A DNA stretch of 64,000 nucleotides. Source: Cupriavidus sp. D39 (GTDB lineage: Bacteria; Pseudomonadota; Gammaproteobacteria; Burkholderiales; Burkholderiaceae). Made by a program: the position numbers and the translations under genes. This document shows, in pieces, positions 10,549 to 22,142 of the stretch (its first letter is position 1; the number at the start of each line of letters is the position of its first letter). Location: assembly GCF_026627925.1 (NCBI RefSeq), contig NZ_JAPNLE010000009.1, positions 1,612,001-1,676,000 of the forward strand, written 5' to 3'. A model generated the notes under the pieces. The model saw nothing but the letters and a program-made list of their open reading frames with translations, had not been told where the DNA came from and did no database searches.

Positions 10549-10936
10549 GCTGACTCCCGGTGTCAATGCGCGCGACGTGGTCACGCGCGTGGCATTTGGC
10601 TTCTAGAGGGATCTAGGGGGAGCGAGGTTCGGCCCGGTGCGCTGCGCTTCGACGCACCGTGTATGTAGATGGGTCAGGCAGGGTACCGGGCGACAGCGAG
10701 CGAGGCGGCTGTTGCCGCGCGAAGACGCAAAATGAGGATGGTCACGAGAACTTTGCCGTCAGGCCGCGCGCGCGGACACCGGGTGTGTCGAGGTGGCGCG
10801 GCCAATAATTGACATTTAAACAAATTTCCGCGACGAAGGGAAGCCATTACCTCCCCTGCGGGCACTTTCACCGGCAATCGCACCACTTAGCATGGCTTTC
10901 ATGCCCGATGCGGCCGCGTTAGCCACCTTAGCCGCG
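10549..10936. other. Gene-free stretch between the Gre-like gene and truB
   Basis: About 390 bp without a convincing gene, repeat or RNA. It must hold the promoter of the Gre-like gene; no clear boxes were recognised. Confidence 0.5.
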
Positions 10937-11884
10937 TCAGAGCTTGACCAGCCGTTCGGGTCGCAAAGCGCCCTCACGCATGCGCGCCACGCCAAGCAAA
11001 CGGCGCGGCTCGCCGCCATAGACACTGGCGAGTTCGTCTTCCGCCAGCGCCACTCCCGCCGGCAGGTCGCGTTGCGCGATGCGCTGCCCTTGCAGGAAGC
11101 GGGCCATCGCGGCCTCGTCGAGCGTCACCGCTACGCAGCGCTGCAACAGCGCATCGACCGGCGCAAGCATGCCGGGGCGCTCATCGTCGGTGCGCTGCTC
11201 GATCTGCTCCAGCGTGACCGCGCCGTCCAGGCTCAGGTCCCCCACCGCCGTGCGGCGCAAGCCCGTCAGGTGCGCGCCACAACCGAGCGCCTCGCCGATG
11301 TCCTCGGCCAGCGTGCGGATATAGGTGCCCTTGCTGCAGGTCACGCGCATGCTGAACGTGGGCGCCTGCGGCAGCCCGCAATCGAGCAGCGTGATTTCGC
11401 GGATGGTGACGCGGCGCGCGGCACGCTCCACCGTCTGGCCGGCACGCGCGTATTCGTACAGCGGACGCCCGTCCTTCTTCAGCGCGGAATGCATCGGCGG
11501 TACCTGCTCGATTTCGCCCGCGAAGCGCAGCATGGCCGCGCGCAGGGCATCGATATCGCACGTTACCGGGCGCTCGGCGATCACCTCGCCTTCGGCGTCG
11601 CCGGTAGCGGTCTTGAGGCCCAGGCGCACGGCGGCCTCATAGGTCTTGTCGGCCTCGAGCAGGTCCTGGGAGAACTTGGTCGCCTCGCCGAAGCACAGCG
11701 GCAGCAAGCCGGTGGCCAGCGGGTCGAGCGTGCCGGTGTGTCCTGCCTTGAGCGCGCGCAGCATGCGCTTGGCACGCACCAGCGCATCGTTGGACGAGAG
11801 GCCGAGCGGCTTGTCGAGCAGCAGCACGCCATGCACCTCGCGGCGCGGTTGCCGGGGCGGGCGATTGGTTTTGGGATCGGTCAT
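10937..11884 (-). CDS. truB: tRNA pseudouridine-55 synthase TruB
   Basis: Makes pseudouridine 55 in the T loop of tRNAs. It has 315 residues. The catalytic motif GHTGTLDPLATG carries the essential Asp near residue 57. The KTYEAAVRLG and GTYIRTLAEDIG motifs of the family follow. It is the last gene of the rimP-nusA-infB-rbfA-truB operon. A hairpin lies between rbfA and truB. Confidence 0.96.
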   Translation of the reverse strand: MTDPKTNRPPRQPRREVHGVLLLDKPLGLSSNDALVRAKRMLRALKAGHTGTLDPLATGLLPLCFGEATKFSQDLLEADKTYEAAVRLGLKTATGDAEGEVIAERPVTCDIDALRAAMLRFAGEIEQVPPMHSALKKDGRPLYEYARAGQTVERAARRVTIREITLLDCGLPQAPTFSMRVTCSKGTYIRTLAEDIGEALGCGAHLTGLRRTAVGDLSLDGAVTLEQIEQRTDDERPGMLAPVDALLQRCVAVTLDEAAMARFLQGQRIAQRDLPAGVALAEDELASVYGGEPRRLLGVARMREGALRPERLVKL

Positions 11885-11976
11885 GACGGGGAGCTATGTG
11901 ACGCCGGCAGAGCTTCGGGGCCGGGCGCGACAGACAGGGACAAAGGAGACACGAAGCAACAAGCGCCAACAAGAAA

Positions 11977-12000
11977 ACGGCCCGTGGTGACGGGCCGTCT
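11977..12000 (-). terminator. Hairpin between rbfA and truB
   Basis: Stem ACGGCCCG / CGGGCCGT, loop of six bases. On the minus strand it is followed by TTTTC. It could partly terminate or stabilise the nusA-operon transcript before truB. Confidence 0.6.
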
Positions 12001-12001
12001 T

Positions 12002-12370
12002 TCAGTCTTCTTTTGCGCGCGTGGAGTTGGCTTCTTTGATCAGCTTGGACATCTCGATCGCTTGCTCCACCGAGGTATCGTGGAAGAAGCGCAACGTCGG
12101 CACGGTATGGATATGCAGCCGCTTGTAGAGCAGCGAATGCAGGTAACCGGACTTTTCGTTGAGGATGCCCTCCACTTCCGCGGCATCAGCCGCCAGGACG
12201 GTGAAGTACACCTTGGCGTGCGCGTAGTCGGGGGTCAGCGTGACCGACTGCAGTGTGACGAGCCCCAGGCGGGGATCGCGCAGCTCACGCTGGATCATCT
12301 CGGCCAGGTCGCGCTGGATCTGGTCGGAAATCCGGAGATTACGAGAGGAGATATTGCCTTTCTTGGCCAT
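12002..12370 (-). CDS. rbfA: 30S ribosome-binding factor A
   Basis: Late 30S maturation factor of 122 residues, needed for 16S rRNA 5'-end processing and cold adaptation. A single KH-like domain is seen, with [20 protein letters not shown] at the N-terminus and the conserved VYFTVL strand. It lies between infB and truB, the conserved order. Confidence 0.95.
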   Translation of the reverse strand: MAKKGNISSRNLRISDQIQRDLAEMIQRELRDPRLGLVTLQSVTLTPDYAHAKVYFTVLAADAAEVEGILNEKSGYLHSLLYKRLHIHTVPTLRFFHDTSVEQAIEMSKLIKEANSTRAKED

Positions 12371-12433
12371 TCAATACGCTTGCTGTCGAGAAGGGCAGCG
12401 GCGGGCCAGTTGGCCCGCCGCCCGCAACACACT

Positions 12434-15334
12434 TTACAGCGTGCGCGCCACCTCGGTGATTTCATACACTTCGAGCTGGTCGCCTTCCTGAACGTCGTTG
12501 AAGTTCTTGATCGACAACCCGCACTCGAAGCCTTGCTTGACTTCCTTGACGTCATCCTTGAAGCGCTTGAGCGAATCGAGCTCGCCGGTATGGATGACCA
12601 CATTGTTGCGCAGCACCCGTACCAGGGCAGTACGCTTGACCAGCCCGTCGGTGACCATACAACCGGCCACCGCGCCAATCTTCGGCACGCGGAAGACCTG
12701 GCGCACTTCGACCGTACCCAGCGTGACTTCGCGCTTTTCCGGTGCCAGCATGCCCGACATTGCCGCCTTGATCTCGTCTACCGCATCGTAAATGATGTTG
12801 TAGTAGCGAATATCGATGCCGTTGTTCTCCGCCAGCTTGCGCGCGCCCGCATCGGCACGCACGTTGAAGCCGATGATGACCGCCTTCGAGGCCGTGGCCA
12901 GGTTGACGTCCGACTCCGAGATGCCGCCCACGCCGCCGTGCACGATCTGTACGCGCACTTCTTCGGTGGAGAGCTTCTGCAGCGATTGCACCAGTGCTTC
13001 CTGCGAACCCTGAACGTCGGCCTTGACGATCAACGGCAGCGTCTGCACTTCGCCTTCGCTCATCTGCTCCAGCATCGTTTCCAGCTTGGCCGCCTGCTGC
13101 TTGGCCAGCTTGACGTCGCGGTACTTGCCTTGGCGGAACAGCGCGATTTCACGCGCCTTGCGCTCGTCCGGCAGCACCAGCACTTCTTCACCAGCCGCCG
13201 GCACTTCGGACAGGCCCTGGATCTCGACCGGAATCGAGGGACCCGCTTCCTTGGTCGGCTTGCCGGTCTCGTCCAGCATGGCACGCACGCGGCCATAAGC
13301 GCTGCCAGCCAGCACCACGTCGCCACGCTTGAGCGTGCCGCTGGTGACCAGGATGGTCGCGATCGGGCCCTTGCCCTTGTCCAGCTGGGCTTCCACCACC
13401 AGGCCCTTGGCCGGGGCGTCCACCGGTGCCTTCAGTTCCAGCACTTCGGCCTGCAGCAGCACTTGCTCGAGCAGGTCGTCAATGCCGGCGCCAGTCTTGG
13501 CGGACACCGGAACGAACGGCGAATCACCACCGTATTCTTCCGGCAGCACCTGCTCGGCCACCAGTTCCTGCTTGACGCGGTCCGGGTTGGCTTCGGGCTT
13601 GTCGATCTTGTTGATCGCGACCACGATGGGCACGCCCGCCGCCTTGGCGTGGGCAATGGCTTCCTTCGTCTGCGGCATCACGCCGTCGTCGGCCGCGACC
13701 ACCAGGATCACGATGTCGGTTGCCTTGGCACCGCGAGCACGCATGGCCGTGAAGGCCTCGTGACCCGGGGTGTCCAGGAAGGTGATCACGCCACGCTCGG
13801 TTTCCACATGGTAGGCACCGATGTGCTGCGTAATACCGCCGGCTTCGCCTGCCGCAACCTTGGCACGACGGATGTAGTCCAGCAGCGAGGTCTTGCCGTG
13901 GTCGACGTGACCCATCACGGTCACCACCGGCGGACGCGGCAGCTGCTCGGCGTCGGTGTGGTCTTCACCACCCACCACCAGGAGCGCTTCCGGATCGTCC
14001 AGCTTGGCGGCAAACGCCTTGTGGCCCATTTCTTCCACCACGATCATGGCGGTTTCCTGGTCCAGCACCTGGTTGATGGTCACCATCTGGCCGAGCTTCA
14101 TCATCTGCTTGATGACCTCGGAAGCCTTGACGGCCATCTTGTGCGCCAGGTCGGCCACCGAAATGGTCTCGGGGATGTGCACTTCGCGCACCACCGGTTC
14201 CGTCGGCGCCTGGAAATTCGTGCCGCGATCGTCTTGCTGATGACGATTGCCACGGCCGCGCGGACCGCCGCGCCAGCCGCCAACGCCACCCGACGAATCG
14301 CCGCGGGTCTTCAGGCCGCTGCCCTTCTTCTTCGAGCCTTCGTCCTGCCAGGTCGAGGAGGTACCAGCCTTCACTACCTTGCCGGTCTTCTTGTCGACGG
14401 TGGTGGTAGCGGTGGCGGTGGTCGTTGCGGGCTTCTTCTCTTCTTTCTTGACTTCAGTGCCAGGCGGCTTGACCGGCTTGTGCAACGTACCGGTTTGTTC
14501 GGCCTTCTTTTCTTCAGCCTTGCGCTCCGACGGCGCCTTGAGCACGCGTGCCGGCGCATTCAGCATCTGCTGAATGGCACGGGCTTCGGCTTCGGCGGCC
14601 TCGCGGCGCTTGCGCGCTGCGTCTTGCTCGGCACGCGCCTTGTCGGCAGCCTGCTTGGCATCGTCGGCGGCCTTCTGCGCGGCAGCGCGTTCGGCGGCCA
14701 GGCGAGCCTTTTCGTCTTCGGCCTTCTTGCGCGAATCGTCGTCTTCCGGCGCCTTGGCCGTAGCGGCGGCGCGCAGGGCAGCAGCTTCCTCTTCCGCCTT
14801 GCGGGCGGCGAGCTCAGCCTGGCGGCGTTCTTCGGCCTCCAGCGCTTCTTGCTTGGCGCGACGCTCGGCTTCCTCGCGTTCGGCCGCTTCCTGGCGTGCC
14901 TTGGACTCGGCTTCCTGGCGTGCCAGCAACTCGGCCTGCTGACGATCTTCCTCGTCCTGGCGTACCTGCTCGGCCGCATCGACCGGCAGCTCGACCACTT
15001 CGTGGCCATCGGCGCCATCGGCGGAAGCCTCGTCGCGCTTGATCAGGACGCGCTTCTTGCGCACCTCGACCTGCACCGTGCGAGTCTTGCCGGTGGAATC
15101 GGCCTGGCGGATCTCGGAGGTCTCACGCTTGGTCAACGTGATCTTCTTGCGCGCGCTGTCATCGGCCGCCCCGTGGGAACGCTTGAGGTAATCCAGCAAC
15201 TTGGTCTTGTCGGATTCGGTGATGATGTCGTCAGGCGTCACCTTGCCCACCCCAGCTGCCTGCAATTGTTCCAGCAGGGCAGCTGCGCTGCGGCTCAGTT
15301 CTGCGGCCAGTTGGGCAACTGTTGTGCTTGCCAT
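12434..15334 (-). CDS. infB: Translation initiation factor IF-2
   Basis: GTPase that places initiator tRNA on the 30S subunit, 966 residues. The long N-terminal region starts with the IF2 N-domain ([21 protein letters not shown] type). A highly charged Ala/Glu/Lys/Arg coiled-coil stretch (about 130-280) and a Gly/Arg-rich linker follow. The G domain carries [12 protein letters not shown] (G1), DTPGHEAF (G3) and NKIDKPEA (G4). Domains II to IV complete it. The length is usual for betaproteobacterial IF-2. Confidence 0.97.
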   Translation of the reverse strand: MASTTVAQLAAELSRSAAALLEQLQAAGVGKVTPDDIITESDKTKLLDYLKRSHGAADDSARKKITLTKRETSEIRQADSTGKTRTVQVEVRKKRVLIKRDEASADGADGHEVVELPVDAAEQVRQDEEDRQQAELLARQEAESKARQEAAEREEAERRAKQEALEAEERRQAELAARKAEEEAAALRAAATAKAPEDDDSRKKAEDEKARLAAERAAAQKAADDAKQAADKARAEQDAARKRREAAEAEARAIQQMLNAPARVLKAPSERKAEEKKAEQTGTLHKPVKPPGTEVKKEEKKPATTTATATTTVDKKTGKVVKAGTSSTWQDEGSKKKGSGLKTRGDSSGGVGGWRGGPRGRGNRHQQDDRGTNFQAPTEPVVREVHIPETISVADLAHKMAVKASEVIKQMMKLGQMVTINQVLDQETAMIVVEEMGHKAFAAKLDDPEALLVVGGEDHTDAEQLPRPPVVTVMGHVDHGKTSLLDYIRRAKVAAGEAGGITQHIGAYHVETERGVITFLDTPGHEAFTAMRARGAKATDIVILVVAADDGVMPQTKEAIAHAKAAGVPIVVAINKIDKPEANPDRVKQELVAEQVLPEEYGGDSPFVPVSAKTGAGIDDLLEQVLLQAEVLELKAPVDAPAKGLVVEAQLDKGKGPIATILVTSGTLKRGDVVLAGSAYGRVRAMLDETGKPTKEAGPSIPVEIQGLSEVPAAGEEVLVLPDERKAREIALFRQGKYRDVKLAKQQAAKLETMLEQMSEGEVQTLPLIVKADVQGSQEALVQSLQKLSTEEVRVQIVHGGVGGISESDVNLATASKAVIIGFNVRADAGARKLAENNGIDIRYYNIIYDAVDEIKAAMSGMLAPEKREVTLGTVEVRQVFRVPKIGAVAGCMVTDGLVKRTALVRVLRNNVVIHTGELDSLKRFKDDVKEVKQGFECGLSIKNFNDVQEGDQLEVYEITEVARTL

Positions 15335-15428
15335 TCAAACCCTTTCAATGCTCGGTTTATACGTCGGGACAATTGTGTGCGGAATGCGCGCTCAAGCAGC
15401 CTGGAAAAGCACCACGTGAGCGTGTCCC

Positions 15429-16904
15429 TCAGTTAAACCAATGTTCCCGTGCTTTCATGATCAGCGCGCGGGCATCATCCTCGCCAAGACCAACCATGTC
15501 GACGAGTTCGTCGACGGCCAATTCGGCCAGTTCGTCACGCGTGTGGATATTGCCTTCGGCCAGCTTGCCGATCAGTTCCGGGGTCAGGCCGTCGAGCGAG
15601 CGCAGATCCTGCGACACCTCTTCCACCTTTTCTTCCCGGGCCAGTTCCATCGTCAAGAGCGCATCGCGGGCGCGGTTGCGCAACTCGTTGACGGTATCTT
15701 CATCGAAGGCGTCGATTTCCAACATCTCGCTGATGGGCACATAGGCCACTTCTTCCAGCGTGGAGAAACCTTCGTCGATCAAGATGTCAGCCACTTCTTC
15801 GTCCACGTCCAGCTTGGCCATGAACAACTTGCGCACCACGTCGCTTTCCTCGGCTTGCTTCTGTGCCGATTCTTCCTGCGTCATGATGTTGATCTGCCAG
15901 CCGGTCAGCTCGGACGCCAGGCGTACGTTCTGACCACTGCGGCCGATGGCGACGGCGAGGTTTTCCTCGTCGACCACCACGTCCATGCTGTGCTTTTCTT
16001 CGTCTACCACGATCGACTGTACCTGTGCCGGCGCCAGGGCGCCAATCACGAACTGGGCCGGATCTTCCGACCACAGCACGATGTCGACCGCCTCGCCGCC
16101 GATCTCGTTACGGACCGCGGTCACCCGCGTGCCGCGCACGCCGACGCAGGTACCGATCGGATCGATACGCTTGTCATGCGCCACTACGGCGATCTTGGCG
16201 CGCACGCCGGGGTCGCGAGCGGCCGCCTTGATTTCCAGCAGGCCCTGCTCCATCTCCGGCACTTCGTTCTCGAACAGCTTGATCAGGAACTCGGGCGCGG
16301 TGCGCGAGAGCTCGATCTGCGGGCCGCGTGCGGTGCGATCCACATTCAGGATATATGCGCGGACACGATCGCCGGTGCGCAGATTTTCCTTGGGGATGAT
16401 CTGGTCGCGGGCCAGCAGCGCTTCCACGCGGCCGGACTCGACGATCAGGCCCTTCTTGTCGGCGCGCTTGACCGTGCCGGTCATGACCTTCTCGCCACGA
16501 TCGAGATAATCGTTGAGGATCTGCTCGCGCTCGGCGTCACGGATCTTCTGCAGGATCACCTGCTTGGCGGCTTGCGCACCGATACGGCCGAACTCGACCG
16601 ACTCGATCTGCTCTTCGACAAATTCATCCAGCTGGATGTCCGGATCCTGCTCGCGTGCCTCGAACATGAGGATTTGCTTATCCGGCTCCTGCAGGCCCTG
16701 TTCATCGGGGACTACAAGCCAGCGGCGGAACGTCTCGTGCTCACCGGACTCACGATCGATGGCGACGCGAATATCCACGTCTTCCTCGAAACGCTTCTTG
16801 GTTGCCGAAGCGAGTGCCGCTTCCAGCGCACCGAATACCACATCCTTGTCGACGTTCTTCTCACGCGCAAGCGCATCGACGAGCAACAGAACTTCGCGGC
16901 TCAT
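15429..16904 (-). CDS. nusA: Transcription termination/antitermination factor NusA
   Basis: RNA polymerase-binding factor of 491 residues. Domains in order are the N-terminal polymerase-binding domain, an S1 domain (about 135-200), and two KH domains with [18 protein letters not shown] and [19 protein letters not shown]. Two acidic C-terminal helix-hairpin repeats (about 360-491) follow, as in E. coli. Its start overlaps the probable rimP stop (ATGA), which suggests translational coupling. Confidence 0.96.
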   Translation of the reverse strand: MSREVLLLVDALAREKNVDKDVVFGALEAALASATKKRFEEDVDIRVAIDRESGEHETFRRWLVVPDEQGLQEPDKQILMFEAREQDPDIQLDEFVEEQIESVEFGRIGAQAAKQVILQKIRDAEREQILNDYLDRGEKVMTGTVKRADKKGLIVESGRVEALLARDQIIPKENLRTGDRVRAYILNVDRTARGPQIELSRTAPEFLIKLFENEVPEMEQGLLEIKAAARDPGVRAKIAVVAHDKRIDPIGTCVGVRGTRVTAVRNEIGGEAVDIVLWSEDPAQFVIGALAPAQVQSIVVDEEKHSMDVVVDEENLAVAIGRSGQNVRLASELTGWQINIMTQEESAQKQAEESDVVRKLFMAKLDVDEEVADILIDEGFSTLEEVAYVPISEMLEIDAFDEDTVNELRNRARDALLTMELAREEKVEEVSQDLRSLDGLTPELIGKLAEGNIHTRDELAELAVDELVDMVGLGEDDARALIMKAREHWFN

Positions 16905-17388
16905 TGCTTGTTCCCTTTTTCTGATTTCCTTTGAAGTCGATCACCGGCACCAGGCGTGCGCGATCAACATCGGATATGGTGAATTCCAGCAGCGCCGTGC
17001 CGTTCTGGCCTTCGAACTCGAGGCCAATCTGCTCTGCCCCCGGCTCACCGGTAGGCGTCTGCAGGATGCCGACGAAATTCTTCTGGCCATTGACCGGAAG
17101 GCGCAAGGTAACCCTGGCTTCCTGGCCCGCGAAGCGGACGAAGTCAGCCAGTTTCTTGAGCGGCCGGTCCAGCCCCGGCGAGGACACTTCGAGTCGCTCA
17201 TAGTCGATGTTCTCGACGGTGAGCACGTGGGTAAGCTGACGGCTTACCTTCTCGCAATCCTCAATGACGATGCCGGTTTCAGGCTGATCGATGTAGACGC
17301 GCATGAGTCCGCCTGGAGCGCGCTCGAGCTCAACCAGCTCGTACCCCATGCCGTTCAGGGTGGTTTCGATCAAATCTGCCAGATGCAC
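16901..17388 (-). CDS. rimP: Ribosome maturation factor RimP (probable frame break in the last codons)
   Basis: 30S assembly factor and first gene of the nusA operon. The N-terminal domain has MGYELVELE and [10 protein letters not shown], and the central [15 protein letters not shown] motif is diagnostic. As sequenced, the frame continues to 16861, 43 bp into nusA, with a tail unlike the family. One more base in the T run at 16916-16920 (plus strand) would end the protein KKGNKQ with a TGA overlapping the nusA ATG. That fits both the family and the pattern of missing homopolymer bases in this window. Confidence 0.88.
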
Positions 17389-17716
17389 TGTATTCCCGAA
17401 TAATGGCCATCAATACCGTGGCAGACCCAGCCCATCGGCACGGCCGTCTTGGTTGACGGCTTCAGCCAGCTTGCCTGCCAGTCACCCCGACCGGCGCGCC
17501 GTGAAACACGGCAAGCACACGAAACGGGCGAAGCAAAAAAATGGGCGCAATGCCCATCATTTGCCCACCCTTTTGCAGGATGACTTTTGAATAGACTTTG
17601 ATTATACGCTGTCGCGGTGCAAAAGGCAAAGGCACCGGGCTTTGGCCGGACAGGGATGCGGCCTGTGCCGCTCTTTTCCCTGCCAAGCCTGTCCATGGCG
17701 CCCCGCCTCGCATCGC
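17389..17716. other. Intergenic region upstream of the nusA operon
   Basis: About 330 bp between rimP and the repaired rluB stop. It should carry the nusA-operon promoter. No tRNA gene and no clear promoter boxes were recognised here. Confidence 0.5.
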
Positions 17717-19697
17717 TCAACGATTGCCGTCGCGGCCACCGCCACGAGGACGGCGGTTGCCGTTGGGCTTGCCGCCCTGCGGCATCACATTCCCATTGGC
17801 TTCGCCACCACCGCGACGCTGGGAACGGTTCTGCCCGCCACCCATGCCACCCATGCCGCCCATACCACCCATACCACCCATACCACCCATTCCGGCGCCA
17901 CGGCCGCCACTGCGGCCCCCGCGACCCGGGCCGCCCGGACCGCGGGGGAACCCGCCGCGCCGCCGCCCAGCTTCGTGGTATGCGACGTCAGCAGGGTCGG
18001 GCCACCGATGTAGCCCATCGAGGTTTGCATTGGATCCGGCTGGCCGCGGCCAGCGCCACTGCCGCGCGGGCCATTGCTGCGATTGACGCGCGGCAGGCCG
18101 TCCATGCCGGTCGGCATCGGCATGCCGGCAATGGCTGCCTCGGTGCGCTGCTGGCGGCCACCCACCTTGCTGCCGCCCCTGGGACCGCTATCGCCCTTGG
18201 ACGGCGCCTTCAGGCCGATGGATGCCATCAGCGCACGCACGTCGTCCGCCGCGAGTTCTTGCCAGCGGCCGCGCTTCAAGCCGCGCGGCAGCAGGAACTG
18301 GCCGTAACGGGTACGGATCAGGCGCGACACGGTCAGGCCGACAGCCTCGAACATGCGGCGCACTTCGCGGTTGCGGCCTTCAGTCAGCGCCACGTGGTAC
18401 CAGTGGTTGATGCCTTCGCCGCCACCGTCCGCGATGCGCAGGAAATTGGCCTCGCCATCGTCGAGCTTGATGCCGTGCAGCAGGCGCTGGCGATCGGCCT
18501 CGGCCAACTCGCCCAGCGTACGCACCGCATATTCGCGCTCCACGCCGTAGCGCGGATGCATGAACTTGTTGGCGATATCGCCCGACGAGGTAAAGATCAG
18601 CAAGCCCTCGGTATTGAAGTCGAGGCGGCCCACGGCCACCCACTTCCCTGCCTTGATGCGCGGCAGGCTGTCGAACACGGTCGGACGGCCTTCCGGATCC
18701 GACTGGCTGACGATCTCGCCGGACGGCTTGTGATAAAGCAACACGCGCGGTGGCTTGGACGACACACGGCGGTGGATCAGCTTGCCGTTCACCCGGACCT
18801 GGTCGGCCGGCAGGATGCGTTGGCCGATATGGGCAGGCAGGCCATTGACCGAAACCCGGCCCTGCAGGATCAGCTCTTCCATTTCCCGGCGCGAGCCCAG
18901 CCCGCCCTCGGCGAGCACCTTGTGCAGCTTGGGCGCGTCGTCGTCTGCCGACAGCTCGCGCACCGGCTTGACCCGGGCCTGCGGGCCGCTCGACTCTTCC
19001 TGGTCGTACTGACCGGAAATGACAAAGCGGAACAGGTCTTCGCCGCTCGCGGCGGCGGGCGCCTTCTCGGGCACACCCGCGGCCGGCGCTGCGCGCCGCC
19101 CTTGCCCTTGTTTGCCTTGCCTTGCTGGCGCGGGCCGCCTTGCTGCCCCTCGGCGCCACTGCGGCGGGCCACGCCTTGCGGCTGCTGGCCTTGCTGCGGC
19201 TTGCGCTTGCGGGCGCCATTGCCGTTCGGGTTGGCACGCGCGCCGTCGCGCTGGCGCTCGCCCGCGGCTTCGCCGCCAGCTTCGCTTACGCCTTCGGCAT
19301 TGTCGGCGCTGAAGGTGCGGCGAGCGCCTCGCGGCGCCGGGCGTTCGCCCTGCTGCTCGCCGGCCTGCACGCCCTCGCCTTCGGCCGGCTTGCGCTTGCC
19401 ACGGGTACGTCCTTTCCTTGCGCCGTCGCCACGCCCGGCCTGCGCGTCGCCCGCGTCGGGGCCGCCCGCAGGGGCTGCCGTGTCGCCGTCCGCGGCACGC
19501 CCGCCATCGCGGTCCTGCGCGGCCTGGCGGCGCGTGGCCACCAGATTGCGCAAGCCACGGCGCAGGCCCTTGCGGCGCGGCGCGCCATCGGTGCCGGCGC
19601 CGCCTTCGGCGCCATTGCCGGCATCGCCGGCCGGCGTATCCGCCTGGCGGACGTCTTGATCAGAATCGGACAAGGTATTCACATTCGGATGTTGCAT
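17717..19697 (-). CDS. rluB: 23S rRNA pseudouridine synthase RluB with long low-complexity ends (two frame breaks as sequenced)
   Basis: RluB/RsuA-type synthase. The S4 domain reads [20 protein letters not shown], and the catalytic motif [14 protein letters not shown] carries the Asp; [14 protein letters not shown] completes the family pattern. The N-terminal 200 residues are rich in Gly, Arg, Lys and Gln. The C-terminus, after repair, is a Gly/Met repeat (GMGG units) and a Gly/Arg tail. Two missing bases split it. One lies between about 19074 and 19110, and one in the G run at 17944-17948 (plus strand). Repaired length is about 660 residues. As written, the catalytic part is 17785-19074 and the N-terminal part starts at 19697. 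Confidence 0.88.
17840..17895 (-). repeat. 9-bp tandem repeat encoding Gly-Met-Gly in RluB
   Basis: About six units of ATGGGTGGT or its GGC variant lie in tandem. They encode GMGGMGG in the repaired rluB frame. Such tracts are prone to length change. Confidence 0.8.
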
Positions 19698-19702
19698 GGT
19701 GT

Positions 19703-20791
19703 TCAGTTGGACACGCGCTGGTCGTGCTCGTCGTGCTCGCTGGGGTGCGCCGGATTCGTCTTGGACGCCCCCGGGACTTCGGATGCCTGCTCGCCGGAGT
19801 CCACTTGTACGTGGTAACCGTTGGCGGGCGTGTCCGTTTGCTCATTTGCTTCACCGTCTATGACGGCTTGCTCGTCGGCTGTGTCGCCAGGCCGTGCGCC
19901 GGTGGGCTCGGCGGACACCGGCTCGCTCTCTGGCTCACTGTCTGGCTCACTGTCTGGCTCCGGCGGCGCCAGCACTTCCGCCTCGGCCTCGGGCGTGGGT
20001 GGGAACCCAGCTTCCGCTTGCACCAAGGCTTCCTTCTTTTCAAACGCATCCACCAGATCGGCGATGCCATCCGCGGCGCCGGCCGCAAGAACATCGGGTG
20101 CAACCACTTCGGAATGGGTCGATTCACCCTCCCCGGCATCGGCCACAGCCTCTGCGGCAGCCTCGGCCTGATCATGACCAGGTTCCGCAAATGCCTCTTC
20201 GTCGCTATCCGCCGGCACAGTGCCCAGCGCCTCGAAATCGATTGGCTCCTGGTTCAGCAGCGCGACCTGCGCCTGGGCCTGGATGTCCTCCAGCGGCGGC
20301 AATTCATCGAGCGTGCGCAAGCCAAGGTCATCAAGGAAATTCTTGGTGGTGGCATAAAGCGCGGGCCGCCCGGGCACGTCACGGTGGCCGATCACCTCGA
20401 TCCAGCTACGGTCCTCGAGCTTCTTCACGACCTCGGTGCTGACCGCGACACCGCGGATTTCCTCGATATCGCCCCGCGTGACCGGTTGCCGGTAGGCAAT
20501 GATCGCCAGCGTCTCCATCACGGCGCGGGAGTACTTGGGCGGCTTTTCAGGATTCAGCCGATCCAGGTATTCGCGCATGACAGGACGGCTCTGGAAACGC
20601 CAGCCACTGGCCAGTGCCACGAGCTCCACGCCGCGTTGCTCCCAATCGCGGCGCAACTCTTCGAGCAGCACGCGAATGGTGTCGGCACCGACGTCGTCGG
20701 CAAACAGCCGGCGCAAGTCATTGACGCGCAAGGGTTCCTGCGCGCAGATCAGCGCGGTCTCGAGGACGATCTTCGCCTCTTGGGTATTCAT
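19703..20791 (-). CDS. scpB: Segregation and condensation protein B with a long acidic C-terminal extension
   Basis: Subunit of the SMC-ScpAB chromosome condensation complex, 362 residues. The first 190 residues form the two winged-helix domains: [20 protein letters not shown], then [20 protein letters not shown] and [20 protein letters not shown]. Beyond about residue 200 lies an acidic, Glu/Ala/Pro-rich tail with [11 protein letters not shown] repeats, nearly doubling the usual length. It ends 5 bp before the rluB start, so the two are probably co-transcribed. No scpA is in the window. Confidence 0.93.
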   Translation of the reverse strand: MNTQEAKIVLETALICAQEPLRVNDLRRLFADDVGADTIRVLLEELRRDWEQRGVELVALASGWRFQSRPVMREYLDRLNPEKPPKYSRAVMETLAIIAYRQPVTRGDIEEIRGVAVSTEVVKKLEDRSWIEVIGHRDVPGRPALYATTKNFLDDLGLRTLDELPPLEDIQAQAQVALLNQEPIDFEALGTVPADSDEEAFAEPGHDQAEAAAEAVADAGEGESTHSEVVAPDVLAAGAADGIADLVDAFEKKEALVQAEAGFPPTPEAEAEVLAPPEPDSEPDSEPESEPVSAEPTGARPGDTADEQAVIDGEANEQTDTPANGYHVQVDSGEQASEVPGASKTNPAHPSEHDEHDQRVSN

Positions 20792-21380
20792 GTTGATTGC
20801 GTGCAGCCTGTCTTTGCACCTGCGCCCCGATTGATCCCGGGCGCACTGGAGATTGCGGGTTCAGCGGTAGGGATTGCCACCGCCATCTGGCCGCGCAGCC
20901 AACCGCATGCTTGTTGCATGCCAGCCGTGCGCTTTCTTTTATTGCATCGGGTGCCGGACCTGACCGGCAGGAGATCGCCCGGCCACCGGCTTTACCTGCC
21001 AGTCGACGGAGCCCTTGCGTCGCGCCTTCCCCTGATGTGGCGGACCTGTCCGGCGCGGCGTTTATCATCGAACGCGCCGGGTGCAAGAAAATACGGATAT
21101 CGGGCCTGCTGGCCTATTTCACCCCGCCCTGCCGTGGCTGGTCTTTTGAACCGAATCTTTTGAACCGGACGGCGGATGGGGAACGGTCCCTGGCGCTGTT
21201 GCCTGCCCGGGTGTTCCTGGCATGCATCCCTGAGCAGCGGATGCTACCTGACGATGCCACGATGAAATACGCTGCGCGATATCGCTGTTCTTGCGATTGT
21301 ATGGCATTCCCTGGCAAACCTGCAACCGATTCGCACAGCTACCTCACCGAAGAAGTGACAGATACGCCGCGAACAACGTT
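20792..21380. other. Long gene-free stretch upstream of scpB
   Basis: About 590 bp with no supported gene. It contains a 12-bp direct repeat TCTTTTGAACCG at 21142-21153 and 21156-21167. Open frames here have no recognisable protein features. Confidence 0.5.
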
Positions 21381-22142
21381 TCAGAAGACCAGGCAGAATC
21401 CATGTGCGGCAAGCGTCTGGGGCAAAAGCAGCGTGCGCGCCACCCCGGCCAGGCCAAAGGCCACCACCGCGAGGCCGGCGCCGGCCCGTAGCGCCGGGCG
21501 CCGCGAAAGCTGCCTGAGGTAGCCGGACAGGCCCGAGATCACCAGCAGGTTCGGCAGGGTGCCCAGGCCAAACACGGCCATCACCAGCGCGCCAGACGGG
21601 GCATTGCCAGCCAGCAGCGCCATGGCAAGGGCGCCGTACACCATGCCACACGGGACCAGCCCCCAGGCCAGCCCCATGCCGTAGCGGCGCAGCAACCGCC
21701 CCTGCCCCTGCGCCCGGGCCACGGCAGGCAAGCGCGCCCCGACAGCGCCAAGGCCGCGCAGCAACCCGCCCGCGGCGCGGGCGGCAAGCCGCTCCAGCCA
21801 GCCAGTACCCACGGTCCGCCCGCGCAACATCCACAGGCCCGACAACACCAGCATTACGCTGCCCACCCCAAACAGCCAGCGCTGCAGCGGCAGGTACCGC
21901 CCCCAGACGCCAGCCCCCAGGGCGCCAAGCAGGGCCCCCAGCACCGCATACATGCTGAGCCGCCCGGCATGCATGACGAGCAGCTCCAGCAACCAATGGC
22001 CGGGACGCCGGAGCACCGTGGCAGGCACGCGCGCTTCACCGCCCTGCTCCGCGGCCAGCGCGATCCCGCCGCACATGGCGGCGCAATGCACGCCGCCCAG
22101 CAAAGCCAGGGTAAATACGCTGATTAGCACGCCTATGGTCAA
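21381..22142 (-). CDS. TauE/SafE-like (DsbD/CcdA-like) membrane protein beside fnr
   Basis: Polytopic membrane protein of about 253 residues. The first helix has the motif GGVHCAAMCGGIA with two Cys, and a later helix has GLVPCGMVYGAL. These match the sulfite-exporter TauE/SafE family often found in cbb3 oxidase loci and proposed to assist copper delivery or cytochrome maturation. The role here is inferred from the neighbours. The start is taken as TTG at 22142, three bases after a GGAGGAG ribosome site. GTG at 22130 is the alternative. Confidence 0.75.
   Translation of the reverse strand: MTIGVLISVFTLALLGGVHCAAMCGGIALAAEQGGEARVPATVLRRPGHWLLELLVMHAGRLSMYAVLGALLGALGAGVWGRYLPLQRWLFGVGSVMLVLSGLWMLRGRTVGTGWLERLAARAAGGLLRGLGAVGARLPAVARAQGQGRLLRRYGMGLAWGLVPCGMVYGALAMALLAGNAPSGALVMAVFGLGTLPNLLVISGLSGYLRQLSRRPALRAGAGLAVVAFGLAGVARTLLLPQTLAAHGFCLVF

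Noticed and set aside
9410..10606. Plus-strand frame of 398 codons within and after emrB
   Set aside because: It is a shifted frame of emrB followed by sequence antisense to the Gre-like gene.
10892..15436. 1,514-codon open frame on the plus strand
   Set aside because: It lies opposite truB, rbfA and infB and has no protein family features. It is a shadow caused by high GC content. The same applies to long plus-strand frames opposite typA (2685-4712), lpdA (38893-40674), odhA (42869-44767) and ugpC (47675-49519).
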